Notes under the pieces: model-generated
The model's database searches: none
Seen by the model: only the letters and a program-made list of their open reading frames with translations
What the model was told of the DNA's origin: nothing
In this document: positions 34,387 through 43,091 of the stretch, one piece after another
Numbering within the stretch: the first letter of the stretch is position 1
How the letters are laid out: each line of letters opens with the position of its first letter
Assembly: GCA_963807065.1 (NCBI GenBank)
Contig: CAWDZQ010000004.1
Span: 1,178,001 to 1,242,000 of the forward strand
Reading direction: 5' to 3'
DNA: 64,000 nucleotides
Source of the DNA: CAWAND01 sp963807065
GTDB taxonomy: Bacteria; Chloroflexota; Anaerolineae; Anaerolineales; E44-bin32
Made by a program: the position numbers and the translations under genes

Positions 34387-37300
34387 ATGGGAGATGAATT
34401 TGTGGAAGGCATGACGGAGACACCCGTGTCCAGGCCAGCGGCCTTCGAGCGATGGCTGGGGACGAGGCTGAATCTGGACACGCTCCAGCTGATCTTCATC
34501 GGGCTGGTGCTCCTGGCTGTGCTGACGCGCTTCGTCCACCTTGGCGATCGCGTGATGAGTCATGACGAAACGACACACGTGTATTTCTCCTGGCTGCTCG
34601 AGCAGGGCCGCGGCTACCAGCATGACCCGCTTTCGCATGGCCCGCTCCAGTTCCATGCCATCGCGTTCTCGTACTTCCTGTTCGGCGACAACGACGCCAG
34701 CGCCCGCGTTCCAGCGGCCCTCGCCGGGGTGCTCACCATTGCCCTGATCTGGGCCTTCCGTCGCTGGTTAGGACGAACGGGAGCGGTCGTGGCCGGAGCC
34801 ATGGCGGTGGTCTCGCCCTTCCTGCTTTACTACTCGCGCTATGCGCGCAACGAAGCCCTGGTGGCGGCCGAGGCCTTGCTCATGGTCTGGGCCGCCTTTC
34901 GTTACTTTGAGACCCGCCGCCCGAGGCAGCTGTACACCATGGCGGCAGCCATGGCCCTGATGTACATTACCAAGGAGACGGCTTTCATTTACATCGCCCA
35001 GTTAGCGCTCTTCCTAGGGGTCTATTTCGTCTGGCGGGTGCTTGGCAGCGCGTGGCCGGGTGAGAGGTTGAAGTGGGGTTTTGTGGCCGGGACGGCCGTT
35101 GGCCTGCTCGGCCTGGGTTCGTCACTGGGCTATTTTTTCGTCTTGCGGACCGAAGCCGGGTCGGCCAACACGATCGCCACCACGCCCTGGGTATTGATCC
35201 TGGGGCTGATTGGGATCGTCGGGTTCATCGGGGCCGGGGCGGCGCTCGTCCGTGGATTTGGCCGGCGCCTGCGAACGGATTTCCCGTCGTTGGACGTTCT
35301 GGTCGTCACTATGACGCTTACCATCCCCCAGTTGGCTGCGCTGCCCTCCCAGATTTTGGGATGGGATCCACTGGCATACCAGGATCAGGCACAGCTCAAC
35401 CAAACCATCGCTGTGGCGGTCGTACTCGGGCTGATCAGCCTCGGCATCGGCCTGACCTGGCACTGGCGCCGCTGGCTGATCTCGGCGGCTGTGTTCTTTA
35501 GCCTGTTCACGCTCTTCTACACCACTTTCTTCACCCATCCCTTCGGGTTCTTCACCGGCCTGGTCGGTTCACTCGGCTACTGGCTGGTGCAACAGGGAGT
35601 CCAGCGCGGCACCCAACCCCTGTACTACTACTTGCTGGTCCAGATCCCGGTCTACGAATTCCTGCCAGCCATCGGTTCTTTGGCAGCGGCGGTCATCGGC
35701 TTGCGTGCCTGGATCAACAGCCACCAGCCAGGCGAATCCGTTGCCGACGGCCCTCCGTCCGGGGTGGAAGTTAATGGCGAGGGGCCCGCCGCCGCCGAGA
35801 CGTCCGGTGAGGTTCCGGAGCCTTGGCGTTTCCCCGTGCTGCTCTACATCGGCTACTGGGCCGTGACCTCGCTGATCGCCTTCACATTTGCGGGGGAGCG
35901 CATGCCGTGGCTGACGGTGCATCTGACCCTTCCCATGATCCTGCTCGCGGGTTGGGTGTTCGGACGCTTCCTAGAAGGACTGGATCGAGACGTGCTGGGG
36001 CGTGCCGCCGGCTGGTTGACCCTGGCGGTCCTGGCCATTGGCCTGCTGGCCCTGGCCCGTGCCTTGGGGGTCCTGCTGGGCGGCGTCCCGCCATTCAGCG
36101 GCCAGGGGTTGGATCAGCTTCGAGCGACCAGCGGCCTGATCGTCGATGGGGCAACGGTCATCTTGGCCGGCTTGGTGCTGTGGCGCGTGGCGCCCAGCAG
36201 CTCATGGCTCGCCCTGCGCCGCCTGACCGGCCTGGTGTCGCTGGTCATCCTGTTCTTCCTGACAGCGCGGGCGGCCTTCCGGGCGGCGTATGTCAACTAT
36301 GACGAGGCCACCGAATTCTTGGTCTATGCCCACTCCGCCCGCGGGCCGAAGACAGCCCTGGCGCAGATCGAAGATCTGTCGCGGCGTACCACCGGCGGCT
36401 TGGACATCAAGGTCGCCTACGACAACGACACGTCGTACCCTTACTGGTGGTACCTGCGAAACTACCCCAATGCCCTCTTCTATCAGGACAACCCCACCCG
36501 CCAGCTGGCGGACTACCCGGTCATCCTGGCTGGGCAGGAGAACTGGTCCAAAGTGGAATCGCTGCTTCGCGGCCAGTACCAAACCTTTGAATACAATCGC
36601 CTGTGGTGGCCGATGCAGGACTACTTCGACCTGTCCTGGAGCCGGATATGGGGTGCCATCTCATCCCCGGAGTACCGCGAGGCCCTGTGGCAGATCTGGT
36701 TCAATCGGGACTACAAGGACTACGGCCAGGTGTCGGGCAAGGATATGTCGCTGCGCAACTGGAGCCCGGCCAACAAGATGCGCCTATACGTGCGCAATGA
36801 CATGGCGGCGTTGATTTGGGATGCCGGCCCGACCGAGGTGACAGCAGCCCCGCAAACACAGTCGGATCCCTATGCCGACGGCACGGTCCAGCTCAACCCG
36901 GACGTGATCGTGGGCGAGGGGGGTTCCGGGCCTGGCCAGTTGAACAGCCCGCGTGATGCCGCCTTGGCACCTGACGGATCGCTGTTCGTGGCCGATGCCG
37001 GCAACGGACGAGTCGAACACTTCGCAGCCGACGGCACCTTCCTGAATGCATGGGACTGTTTCATGGACCTCAGCCAATCTCCGCCGGCCCCCTTTGGCCA
37101 GGCCTGGGGAGGCATCGGCGTGGCCCCCGACGGGACGGTGTACGTCGCCGACACTTGGAACCATCAGGTGCAGCACTTCACCGCCGATGGCCGGCTGCTG
37201 GGCCAGTTTGGAACCTTCGGCCAGGCGGAGTCGCCGACGGCGTTCTGGGGTCCGCGAGATGTGATGGTTGATTCCCAGGGAAGGGTGTTCGTGTCCGACA

Positions 37301-37791
37301 CGGGCAACAAGCGCGTCGTCGAATTCGACAGCCAGGACCGCCCGCTGGGTGTCATCGGCCAGCAGGGCATCGAGCTGGGTCAGTTCGAAGAGCCGGTTGG
37401 CCTGGCGATGGGGCCTGACGGCCGGTTGTACGTGGCCGATACATGGAACCAGCGCATCCAGGTGTTTGAAGAAAGCTCCCCCAATCAGTTCCAGGCCGTC
37501 GACCAATGGCCGCTGGAGGCCTGGTTTGGGCAGTCTTTGGACAACAAGCCCTACCTGGCAGCCGCCCCCGACGGGGAAGTGTGCGCCAGCGACCCCGAGG
37601 GCTACCGGATCCTGTGCTTCTCCCCTGATGGAGAATTCTCCAAGGCCTGGGGCGATTACGGACAAGGGCCGGGCCAGATGAACCTGCCCACCGGCTTGAT
37701 CTTCGACCCCGACTGCCGCGCCTGGGTGGTCGACACGGCCAATAACCGCCTGGAGCGCTTCGATCCCGGCATCTGCGCCGGCGGCCCGTAG
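34387..37791 (+). CDS. Agl23-like (TIGR03663) membrane glycosyltransferase fused to an NHL-repeat propeller
   Basis: A 1134-residue membrane protein. Residues about 35-640 have roughly a dozen hydrophobic helices and the TIGR03663/flippase-activity-associated Agl23 pattern, with VMSHDETTHVYFSW, DPLSHGPLQFHAI and YSRYARNEALVAA, similar to GT-C glycosyltransferases acting on lipid-linked sugars. An extracytoplasmic region follows. From about residue 840 to the end there are about five or six NHL blades (GQLNSPRDAALAPDGSLFVA, GPRDVMVDSQGRVFVSDTGN, FEEPVGLAMGPDGRLYVADT, MNLPTGLIFDP), predicted to form a beta-propeller outside the cell. The fused propeller probably binds glycan or protein; the substrate is unknown. 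ATG at 34387; it ends before a bidirectional terminator. Confidence 0.83.
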   Translation: MGDEFVEGMTETPVSRPAAFERWLGTRLNLDTLQLIFIGLVLLAVLTRFVHLGDRVMSHDETTHVYFSWLLEQGRGYQHDPLSHGPLQFHAIAFSYFLFGDNDASARVPAALAGVLTIALIWAFRRWLGRTGAVVAGAMAVVSPFLLYYSRYARNEALVAAEALLMVWAAFRYFETRRPRQLYTMAAAMALMYITKETAFIYIAQLALFLGVYFVWRVLGSAWPGERLKWGFVAGTAVGLLGLGSSLGYFFVLRTEAGSANTIATTPWVLILGLIGIVGFIGAGAALVRGFGRRLRTDFPSLDVLVVTMTLTIPQLAALPSQILGWDPLAYQDQAQLNQTIAVAVVLGLISLGIGLTWHWRRWLISAAVFFSLFTLFYTTFFTHPFGFFTGLVGSLGYWLVQQGVQRGTQPLYYYLLVQIPVYEFLPAIGSLAAAVIGLRAWINSHQPGESVADGPPSGVEVNGEGPAAAETSGEVPEPWRFPVLLYIGYWAVTSLIAFTFAGERMPWLTVHLTLPMILLAGWVFGRFLEGLDRDVLGRAAGWLTLAVLAIGLLALARALGVLLGGVPPFSGQGLDQLRATSGLIVDGATVILAGLVLWRVAPSSSWLALRRLTGLVSLVILFFLTARAAFRAAYVNYDEATEFLVYAHSARGPKTALAQIEDLSRRTTGGLDIKVAYDNDTSYPYWWYLRNYPNALFYQDNPTRQLADYPVILAGQENWSKVESLLRGQYQTFEYNRLWWPMQDYFDLSWSRIWGAISSPEYREALWQIWFNRDYKDYGQVSGKDMSLRNWSPANKMRLYVRNDMAALIWDAGPTEVTAAPQTQSDPYADGTVQLNPDVIVGEGGSGPGQLNSPRDAALAPDGSLFVADAGNGRVEHFAADGTFLNAWDCFMDLSQSPPAPFGQAWGGIGVAPDGTVYVADTWNHQVQHFTADGRLLGQFGTFGQAESPTAFWGPRDVMVDSQGRVFVSDTGNKRVVEFDSQDRPLGVIGQQGIELGQFEEPVGLAMGPDGRLYVADTWNQRIQVFEESSPNQFQAVDQWPLEAWFGQSLDNKPYLAAAPDGEVCASDPEGYRILCFSPDGEFSKAWGDYGQGPGQMNLPTGLIFDPDCRAWVVDTANNRLERFDPGICAGGP

Positions 37792-37822
37792 TCCGCATTC
37801 GGGTTCTGCACCTTCTCTTCTG

Positions 37823-37857
37823 GACGAAAAACCGCCCCTTTGTAGGGGCGGTTTCGT
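37823..37857. terminator. bidirectional hairpin between the Agl23-NHL gene and tRNA-Asn
   Basis: An inverted repeat with the core AAACCGCCCC / GGGGCGGTTT extended by GACGA / TCGTC, 31 bases after the Agl23-NHL stop. The A-rich and T-rich flanks on the two sides suit termination in both directions, protecting the convergent tRNA gene. Confidence 0.75.
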
Positions 37858-37872
37858 CGCTATTTGGGGAGG

Positions 37873-37945
37873 CTCCTCGGGCAGGACTCGAACCTGCAAC
37901 CCACCGGTTAACAGCCGGTTGCTCTGCCGATTGAGCTACCGAGGA
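37873..37945 (-). tRNA. tRNA-Asn (anticodon GTT)
   Basis: The minus-strand transcript folds as a 73-base cloverleaf. The acceptor stem is TCCTCGG / CCGAGGA with discriminator G, the D-arm contains AGCTCAATCGGCAGAGC, the anticodon stem-loop is CCGGCTGTTAACCGG with anticodon GTT, and the T-arm is GCAGGTTCGAGTCCTGC. CCA is not encoded. A hairpin terminator faces its upstream neighbour. Confidence 0.97.
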
Positions 37946-38090
37946 AAGCGCTCGGATTATAACGGGCGCCCCATGGAGCGTCAAGCAATATGGTTGGAGT
38001 GGGCCTTTCTGTCGGCTATAATGGCGCGACGGGCAGCTTCGGCGGATCGCCGCCGCAACCGGCTTGCTCTCGCCCGCAAGGACAGACCGT

Positions 38091-38669
38091 ATGGAAGCCT
38101 TCAGTAGTCTGTTTTCAGCCTTCGGACTCTCGGCCAGCGCCGGTCTGAACGCCTATGTCCCCTTGCTGGTGGTGTCTCTAACCGCTCGGTACACTCACTT
38201 GATCAGGCTCTCGCCTCCGTGGGACGCCATGACCAGTTGGTGGTTCATCGGTGCCCTGGCGGTGCTGATCACGATTGAGTTCTTTGCCGACAAGGTGCCG
38301 TTGCTCAATCACGCCAACGACGCCATTCAGACATTCATTCGCCCGGTGGCCGGAGCGATTCTGTTTGCCTCCAACTCGGGCGTGGTCAGCCAGCTCCACC
38401 CCATCCTGGCGGTGCTCGCCGGGTTGCTGGTGGCGGGAACTGTACACGCCGCCAAGTCGGCCGCCATCCGTCCAGCAGTCACGGCCACGACCGGCGGCAC
38501 GGGCAACATCCTGGTCAGCGTCGCCGAGGACGTGCTGGCTACGGTGCTCTCAATCCTGGCCGTCATCATCCCAGTCATCATCGCCGCACTCATCATCGTG
38601 CTCACGTCGTTGTTGATCTGGTGGCTCTGGCGCCGCAGCGTCCGCATGCGGACCGCCGGCCCTGCCTGA
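38091..38669 (+). CDS. DUF4126-family membrane protein
   Basis: A 192-residue protein with several hydrophobic helices (about 5-30, 50-70, 85-105, 112-130 and a long pair at 150-182), and the family start LFSAFGLSASAGLNAYVPLL and LHPILAVLAGLLVAGTVHAAKSAAIRP, which I associate with DUF4126. No function is established for this family. The ATG at 38091 has AAGGA eight bases upstream. It begins a run of three small membrane protein genes in the same direction, separated by 21 and 39 bases. Confidence 0.78.
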   Translation: MEAFSSLFSAFGLSASAGLNAYVPLLVVSLTARYTHLIRLSPPWDAMTSWWFIGALAVLITIEFFADKVPLLNHANDAIQTFIRPVAGAILFASNSGVVSQLHPILAVLAGLLVAGTVHAAKSAAIRPAVTATTGGTGNILVSVAEDVLATVLSILAVIIPVIIAALIIVLTSLLIWWLWRRSVRMRTAGPA

Positions 38670-38690
38670 GCCCAGGAGGTATCGCCTCAC

Positions 38691-39047
38691 ATGGCTGCAA
38701 AACGCGCCGCCCAATCCGTCCCCACAACCGCTCCCACCAGCACACTGGCCGTGATCAGCCTGATCGCCGGCGTGGCCGGGTTCACTTTGTTTCCGCTGGC
38801 GGCCAGCCTGGTGGCGGTGGTGACGGGCTGGTTTGCGCGGCGTGAGATTGAAGCGGCCGGCGGCGCTGTCCAGGGAGATGGCTTGGCCCTTGCGGGGCTG
38901 ATTCTTGGCTGCATCGGCGTCGGCCTGTCGGTGCTGGGTTTCTGCCTGGTGGGGTCGGTGGTCGGGATCTCGCTGTGCCTGGGGTTTTTCGCCTCAACCG
39001 TCGAAAAATCGAGCGCTGTGCTGCCACTGCTGGTGGTGTTCATTTGA
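38691..39047 (+). CDS. DUF4190-like small membrane protein
   Basis: A 118-residue protein with three hydrophobic helices and the repeating small-residue pattern of DUF4190: TLAVISLIAGVAGFTLFP, then a cytoplasmic GWFARREIEAAGG and QGDGLALAGLILGCIGVGLS. The GxxAxxxIxxxGGxxxGxGLAxAGLILG arrangement is the family hallmark. Function unknown; probably a membrane-anchored accessory. AGGAGG lies 11 bases upstream of the ATG. Confidence 0.75.
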   Translation: MAAKRAAQSVPTTAPTSTLAVISLIAGVAGFTLFPLAASLVAVVTGWFARREIEAAGGAVQGDGLALAGLILGCIGVGLSVLGFCLVGSVVGISLCLGFFASTVEKSSAVLPLLVVFI

Positions 39048-39086
39048 AGCAGGTACAGCAGGGCAGGGCTTAGCAAGGAGGCCTCG

Positions 39087-39305
39087 ATGGCCAAGAAGGC
39101 CGCGTCAGCCAAGACGCCGGAAGATAAGGTGGATGACCCCGCTGAGTTCGGCCAAAGGCCAATGATCTGGGTCGTGGTAGGGCTCGTCGCCTTGGCCCTT
39201 CTTTGCAGCTGCTGCCTGGTATTGTTCCTCGGCTGGACTTACGGCGATCAGACCATCAAGCTTCTGTTGCCTGGCCTGTCCGCCGCGCCGGCCACACTTC
39301 CCTGA
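39087..39305 (+). CDS. small single-span membrane protein, unrecognised
   Basis: A 72-residue protein with a Lys/Ala-rich charged N-terminus (MAKKAASAKTPEDKVDDP), a single membrane helix about 26-50 with a Cys pair in the lipid-facing segment (LLCSCCLVLFLGW), and a short tail. No family recognised. The start is well supported by CAAGGAGG six bases before the ATG. A terminator hairpin follows the stop. Confidence 0.65.
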   Translation: MAKKAASAKTPEDKVDDPAEFGQRPMIWVVVGLVALALLCSCCLVLFLGWTYGDQTIKLLLPGLSAAPATLP

Positions 39306-39311
39306 AAGGTA

Positions 39312-39335
39312 GCCCCGGACATCGACGTCCGGGGC
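39312..39335 (+). terminator. hairpin between the small membrane protein gene and the acetyltransferase gene
   Basis: A perfect 9-bp stem (GCCCCGGAC / GTCCGGGGC, loop ATCGAC) followed by CCGTCTCGTTTG. It begins six bases after the stop codon and lies 12 bases before the next start, so it may also affect translation of that gene. Confidence 0.65.
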
Positions 39336-39347
39336 CCGTCTCGTTTG

Positions 39348-39785
39348 ATGGTCGTTCGACCGCTGGAAGACCGTGATTTTCCCCATTGGATCTCTCTGCG
39401 CCACCAGCTTTGGCCGGAGGAGCCGGTCTCCGGGCTCGAACCTGAGGGGCGCCGCGCACTGGAAGGCGATCCGCCGCTTATCGTGCTGGTGGCCGAGGAA
39501 CCAGGCCGGCTCACGGGCTTTATCGAGCTGAGCTTGCGGCCGTACGCCGATGGCTGTTCGACTTCGCCCGTTCCATATGTGGAAGGCTGGTACGTCGTTC
39601 CCGACCGGCGCCGCCAGGGGGTGGGGGCGGCGCTGATGGCAGCTGCCGAGGCCTGGTCACGCCAAGCGGGTTACACGGAAATGGGATCGGATACCCAGAC
39701 GGTCAACGACCTCAGCCGAGCAGCCCATGCGGCGCTCGGATTCGACGAGGTTGAAGAGCTGGTGGTGTTTCGCAAGGACCTCTAG
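39348..39785 (+). CDS. GNAT acetyltransferase resembling aminoglycoside 6'-N-acetyltransferase
   Basis: A 145-residue acetyl-CoA-dependent N-acetyltransferase. The acetyl-CoA loop is VPDRRRQGVGAALMAAAE. The remaining sequence tracks the AAC(6')-I type closely: WISLRHQLWPEE near the start, FIELSLRPYADGC, SPVPYVEGWYVVPDRRR, SDTQTVNDLSRAAHAALGF and VVFRKDL at the end. Family members acetylate aminoglycosides, but environmental homologues may have other amine substrates. ATG at 39348, one codon after an in-frame TTG. It lies behind a hairpin that may limit its expression. Stop codons of this gene and the convergent DUF402 gene overlap by four bases. Confidence 0.83.
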   Translation: MVVRPLEDRDFPHWISLRHQLWPEEPVSGLEPEGRRALEGDPPLIVLVAEEPGRLTGFIELSLRPYADGCSTSPVPYVEGWYVVPDRRRQGVGAALMAAAEAWSRQAGYTEMGSDTQTVNDLSRAAHAALGFDEVEELVVFRKDL

Positions 39786-40291
39786 TTACCGGGCGTTTGG
39801 CCGTCTGGCTGGCGGTCCTGATCGGATCGCCTGAACGGGCCCTGGCCGGAAGACGCCAGGGCTTTCAGCGCCTCCAGCGCGTCCTCCACCCGGGCCCTTT
39901 CAACATCGGACAAAGGCAGGGCATCGAATTCCTGGCGATCGTGGACCTGCATGCGGCCATCCGGGTAGACGACCAGGTCCAACGCCAAGTCCACCTGGAT
40001 GACGTGGCTTCCTTCCAAGCGCGCCGGGCGAGCCAGGTTGCAGTACCAGCCCTTCAGCCGGTTTGTCCTGCCGTCGTAAACAGCGAATACGTTGTACCAG
40101 CGGTCGGCGTAGAAAGTCTCCACGAACCGGTCGCCGGCGGCCATGGTCAACTCCCCAATGCGCGCCAGCTTCCGCCCGAAGGTAGCCTCCAGTGTCCATT
40201 CGGTCGGTGTTCGCGACAGGAGGCGGCCGGGGTATCTCCAGACCTCGTTGCCGGCCTCGTCCAGTTTGTGGACCGTCACCAAATCGCTCAC
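39782..40291 (-). CDS. DUF402-family protein, last gene of the thiamine operon
   Basis: A 169-residue protein with the DUF402 core: VTVHKLDEAGNEVWRYPG, FVETFYADRWYNVFAVYD, LKGWYCNLARPARLEG and VVYPDGRMQVHDRQEFD. Known DUF402 proteins include nucleoside di/triphosphatases such as YtjA/YgaC with acidic metal-binding residues, so a phosphatase role is possible. GTG start overlaps the thiQ stop (GTGA), placing it in the TPP-riboswitch operon. It might hydrolyse a thiamine phosphate, but this is only inferred from position. Confidence 0.8.
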   Translation of the reverse strand: MSDLVTVHKLDEAGNEVWRYPGRLLSRTPTEWTLEATFGRKLARIGELTMAAGDRFVETFYADRWYNVFAVYDGRTNRLKGWYCNLARPARLEGSHVIQVDLALDLVVYPDGRMQVHDRQEFDALPLSDVERARVEDALEALKALASSGQGPFRRSDQDRQPDGQTPGN

Positions 40292-41346
40292 GGCAGCACC
40301 TGGAACGCCCGGCTTGGATCGAGCGCCACCCGGACCTGGGCGCCGACCTCGGGGAACCCCTCCCAGAAACTAAAGACGAAGGTCAATCGTTGGCCGCTTG
40401 TGGTCTCGATCACCGCGCGGATCTGGCTGCCGCGGAAGGACCGCTCGACGACGCCACCTAGCACGCTCGGGCCATCTTCTCCGTCCAGTGTGGCGGCATC
40501 GGGGCGAATGAGGAGGGTGATCTGCCCTTCCGCCTCGGCCTGCACCGGGAAACGCCCGAGTTCGGTCTCGGCTGCCCAGCCGGAGCCTTCCCGCAGGACG
40601 CGCCCGGGGATCAGGTTATCCAGGCCGAGGAAGCGGGCCACGAAGGGGCTGGCCGGACGGCGAAACAAGGCTTCGGGGGTGTCCAATTGCTCCACCCGTC
40701 CGCGGTTGAGCACCAGCACGCGGTCGGCGACGGCGAAGGCCTCTTCCTGATCATGGGTGACGTAGATCGCCGTTTGCTCGAGCTCATCCAGCAGGTCGGG
40801 CAGCTCCAGCATCAGCCCTTCTTTAAGGGCGCGATCGAGATCCCCCAAGGGCTCGTCGAGCATTAGCAGCCGGGGGCGAGGTGCCAGCGAACGGGCCAAC
40901 GCGACCCGCTGGCGCTCGCCGCCGGAGAGCTCGTCGACGGCGCGGGCTCCAAACCCCGTCAACCCGACCAGATCCAGCATGGCCTCGACTTTTTGGCGGA
41001 TGTTGTCGTCTGGCTGGCCGAGCATGCGCATGCCGAAGGCGATATTCTGGGTGACGTTCATGTGGGGAAAGAGGGCGAAATCCTGGAACATGAGCCCAAA
41101 CCCACGGGTATGGGGTGCCACGCCGGACAGGTCCTGGCCGTTCCAGAGCAGGCTGCCCGAGTCGAGCGTTTCCAGGCCGGCGATCAGGTGCAGGGTGGTG
41201 CTCTTCCCGCAGCCGCTGGGCCCAAGGAGGGCCAGGATCCCCCCGGGCTGCACGTCGAAGGACACACCATCCACGGCACGCGTGTCCGCGAACGCCTTGT
41301 GCAGGTCGACGGCCCGCAGGCCAGCCGAGGGCTGGGGGTCAGTCAT
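40288..41346 (-). CDS. thiQ: thiamine-type ABC transporter ATP-binding protein
   Basis: A 352-residue ATPase of the Fe/thiamine/spermidine transporter branch. It has Walker A GPSGCGKST, Q-loop MFQDFALFP, ABC signature LSGGERQRVALARSL, Walker B LLMLDEPLGDLD and the switch His in YVTHDQEEA; a C-terminal TOBE/MOP-like domain (about 245-350) follows. The ATG at 41346 is five bases after the permease stop; upstream in-frame codons run back through the permease gene and are not used. It is the cytoplasmic motor of the thiamine uptake system. Confidence 0.92.
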   Translation of the reverse strand: MTDPQPSAGLRAVDLHKAFADTRAVDGVSFDVQPGGILALLGPSGCGKSTTLHLIAGLETLDSGSLLWNGQDLSGVAPHTRGFGLMFQDFALFPHMNVTQNIAFGMRMLGQPDDNIRQKVEAMLDLVGLTGFGARAVDELSGGERQRVALARSLAPRPRLLMLDEPLGDLDRALKEGLMLELPDLLDELEQTAIYVTHDQEEAFAVADRVLVLNRGRVEQLDTPEALFRRPASPFVARFLGLDNLIPGRVLREGSGWAAETELGRFPVQAEAEGQITLLIRPDAATLDGEDGPSVLGGVVERSFRGSQIRAVIETTSGQRLTFVFSFWEGFPEVGAQVRVALDPSRAFQVLP

Positions 41347-41351
41347 GATGA

Positions 41352-43091
41352 TCAGAACTCTCCCACGTCGGCAATGCGCAGGTGCTCGATGGCCAACATC
41401 CCGCCGCCGGTCACGAGCATCAAGAGCGTGGACAGGGCCATGGCCTGGCCGAAGTTTAGCGTGCCTGGGCGGGAGAGAAAGCGGTAGATCAGGATCGGAA
41501 CCGTGGGATGCTCCGGCCGGGCGATGAGCGAGGTGGCCCCAAACTCGCCCAGAGAAATCGAGAAGGCAAACGCGGCCGCCACCAGGACGGCGCGGCCGAC
41601 CAGCGGCAGGTCGATGTGGCGCAGTACCTGGCGCGGGCTGGCGCCGAGCACGGCCGCCGCTTGCCGCAGCCTGGGTTGGATGCTGCGTAGAGCCGGTGTC
41701 AGGCTGCGCACCACGAAGGGGAAGGCCACCAGGGTGTGGCCGATGGGAACCATCCAGGGGGAGGCGCGCAGGTCCAGAGGCGGTCTGTCCAGGGCGACAA
41801 TGAAGCCGAAGCCGAGGGTGACGGCGGAAGTCCCCAGGGGGAGCATCAGCAGCGGGTCGAGCCATTGGTTAAGCCGCGAACCAGAGTCGTAGGCGAGTCT
41901 CCAGGCGGCCGGAAGGCCCAACGCGAGGGCCAGAACCACCGTGGCCCCCGCGTAAGTCAGGGAGTTCCAGATGGCTTCGGTTGGCGGCACGTAAAACAGG
42001 GAACCCTGCGGATTCTGATTGAGGTGCAGGTAGTAGTCGAGGGTGAAGAGAGGGCCGGAGGCCGCCTGGCGCTGCGGCCCGAGGCGGGCGAAAGAGCGCG
42101 CCGCCAGCGCCGCCAGGGGGGAGGTGAGCACCAGCAGCAGCAGGCCGGCGACGATGCCGACGACCAGGCGGCTGCGCCGGCCCGTCACCGGGCGCTGGGT
42201 CACGCGCTGGGCCTTGAGCGGCAGCGGCCGGCTGACACGGGCCGCCAGGCGGGTGTAAGCGACTGTCATGGTCAGCGTGGCGGCAAGTTGGACGATGCTG
42301 AGGGCGGCCGCCAGGGGTAAATTGAACAGATTGACGGTCTGATTGTAGATTTCCACCTCGAGCGTGGCCAGACGTGGGCCGCCCAGGACGAGAATCACGC
42401 CAAACGACGTGAAATCAAACAAGAAGACGAGCAGCGAGGCGGTGGCGATGGCCGGTAGCATGAGAGGCAGGCCGACTTCCCGCAGCGCCCGCCAGCGGCT
42501 GGCACCCAGGACGCGGGCGGCGTCGGTCAGGCGCGGATCGAGGTGGCTCCAAAAATCGCCCACCATCCGCAGGACGATGGTGGTGTTGTAGAAGACGTGG
42601 GCTGCCAAAATGGCGCCAAGGGAGTGGACCACCGTCAGTGGAGGCGCCGGCAGGTGGAAGGCGGCCATCAAGCCAGTGTTGATCCATCCACTGGGGCCGA
42701 GCAGGGCATTGAAGGCGGCCGCCACGACAAGTGTGGGCAGCACGAAAGGGATTCCCGTCAAGGCACGCAGCAGGTCTTTGCCGCGAAATCGATAGCGGGC
42801 CAAGATGTAGGCGCCGGGCAGACCAATGGCCAGCGTCAGGAGGGTTGATAAGCCCGCCTGCCAAAGGGTGAAGCCCAGCACCCCGAGCTCCCGGCCGGTT
42901 GTGAAGAATGTCACAAATCCGCCCAAGAGTCCTTGCGGGGAGCGGCTCAGGCTCAACCCCAAGATGCTCGCCATGGGGTAGAAGTAAAACAGCGCCAAGA
43001 AGATCAGGGGGGCAAGCCACAGCAGATGGCGCCTCCAGGGAACGCGGGCCCTCAAAGTCGGGGCGCGGTCTTCGGCGGCGGATTGGGTCAT
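41352..43091 (-). CDS. thiP: thiamine-type ABC transporter permease, two fused permease modules
   Basis: A 579-residue ThiP-like permease with two binding-protein-dependent permease halves, about 12 helices. Each half carries an EAA-type cytoplasmic loop: DAARVLGASRWRALREVGLP (about 195) and QAAAVLGASPRQVLRHIDLP (about 480). The start ATG overlaps the thiB stop (ATGA). An 18-bp operator-like palindrome lies within its coding region at 42899-42916, encoding FVTFFTT, so it is conserved with the protein and may be coincidental or functional. Confidence 0.92.
   Translation of the reverse strand: MTQSAAEDRAPTLRARVPWRRHLLWLAPLIFLALFYFYPMASILGLSLSRSPQGLLGGFVTFFTTGRELGVLGFTLWQAGLSTLLTLAIGLPGAYILARYRFRGKDLLRALTGIPFVLPTLVVAAAFNALLGPSGWINTGLMAAFHLPAPPLTVVHSLGAILAAHVFYNTTIVLRMVGDFWSHLDPRLTDAARVLGASRWRALREVGLPLMLPAIATASLLVFLFDFTSFGVILVLGGPRLATLEVEIYNQTVNLFNLPLAAALSIVQLAATLTMTVAYTRLAARVSRPLPLKAQRVTQRPVTGRRSRLVVGIVAGLLLLVLTSPLAALAARSFARLGPQRQAASGPLFTLDYYLHLNQNPQGSLFYVPPTEAIWNSLTYAGATVVLALALGLPAAWRLAYDSGSRLNQWLDPLLMLPLGTSAVTLGFGFIVALDRPPLDLRASPWMVPIGHTLVAFPFVVRSLTPALRSIQPRLRQAAAVLGASPRQVLRHIDLPLVGRAVLVAAAFAFSISLGEFGATSLIARPEHPTVPILIYRFLSRPGTLNFGQAMALSTLLMLVTGGGMLAIEHLRIADVGEF
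42899..42916. promoter_or_regulatory. 18-bp palindrome, Rex/CRP-type operator (copy 4, inside thiP)
   Basis: TTGTGAAGAATGTCACAA, one mismatch from TTGTGAA-N4-TTCACAA and followed by AAATCCG, as in copies 1 and 5. It lies inside the thiP coding sequence about 175 bases after its start, an unusual place for an operator. Confidence 0.5.
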
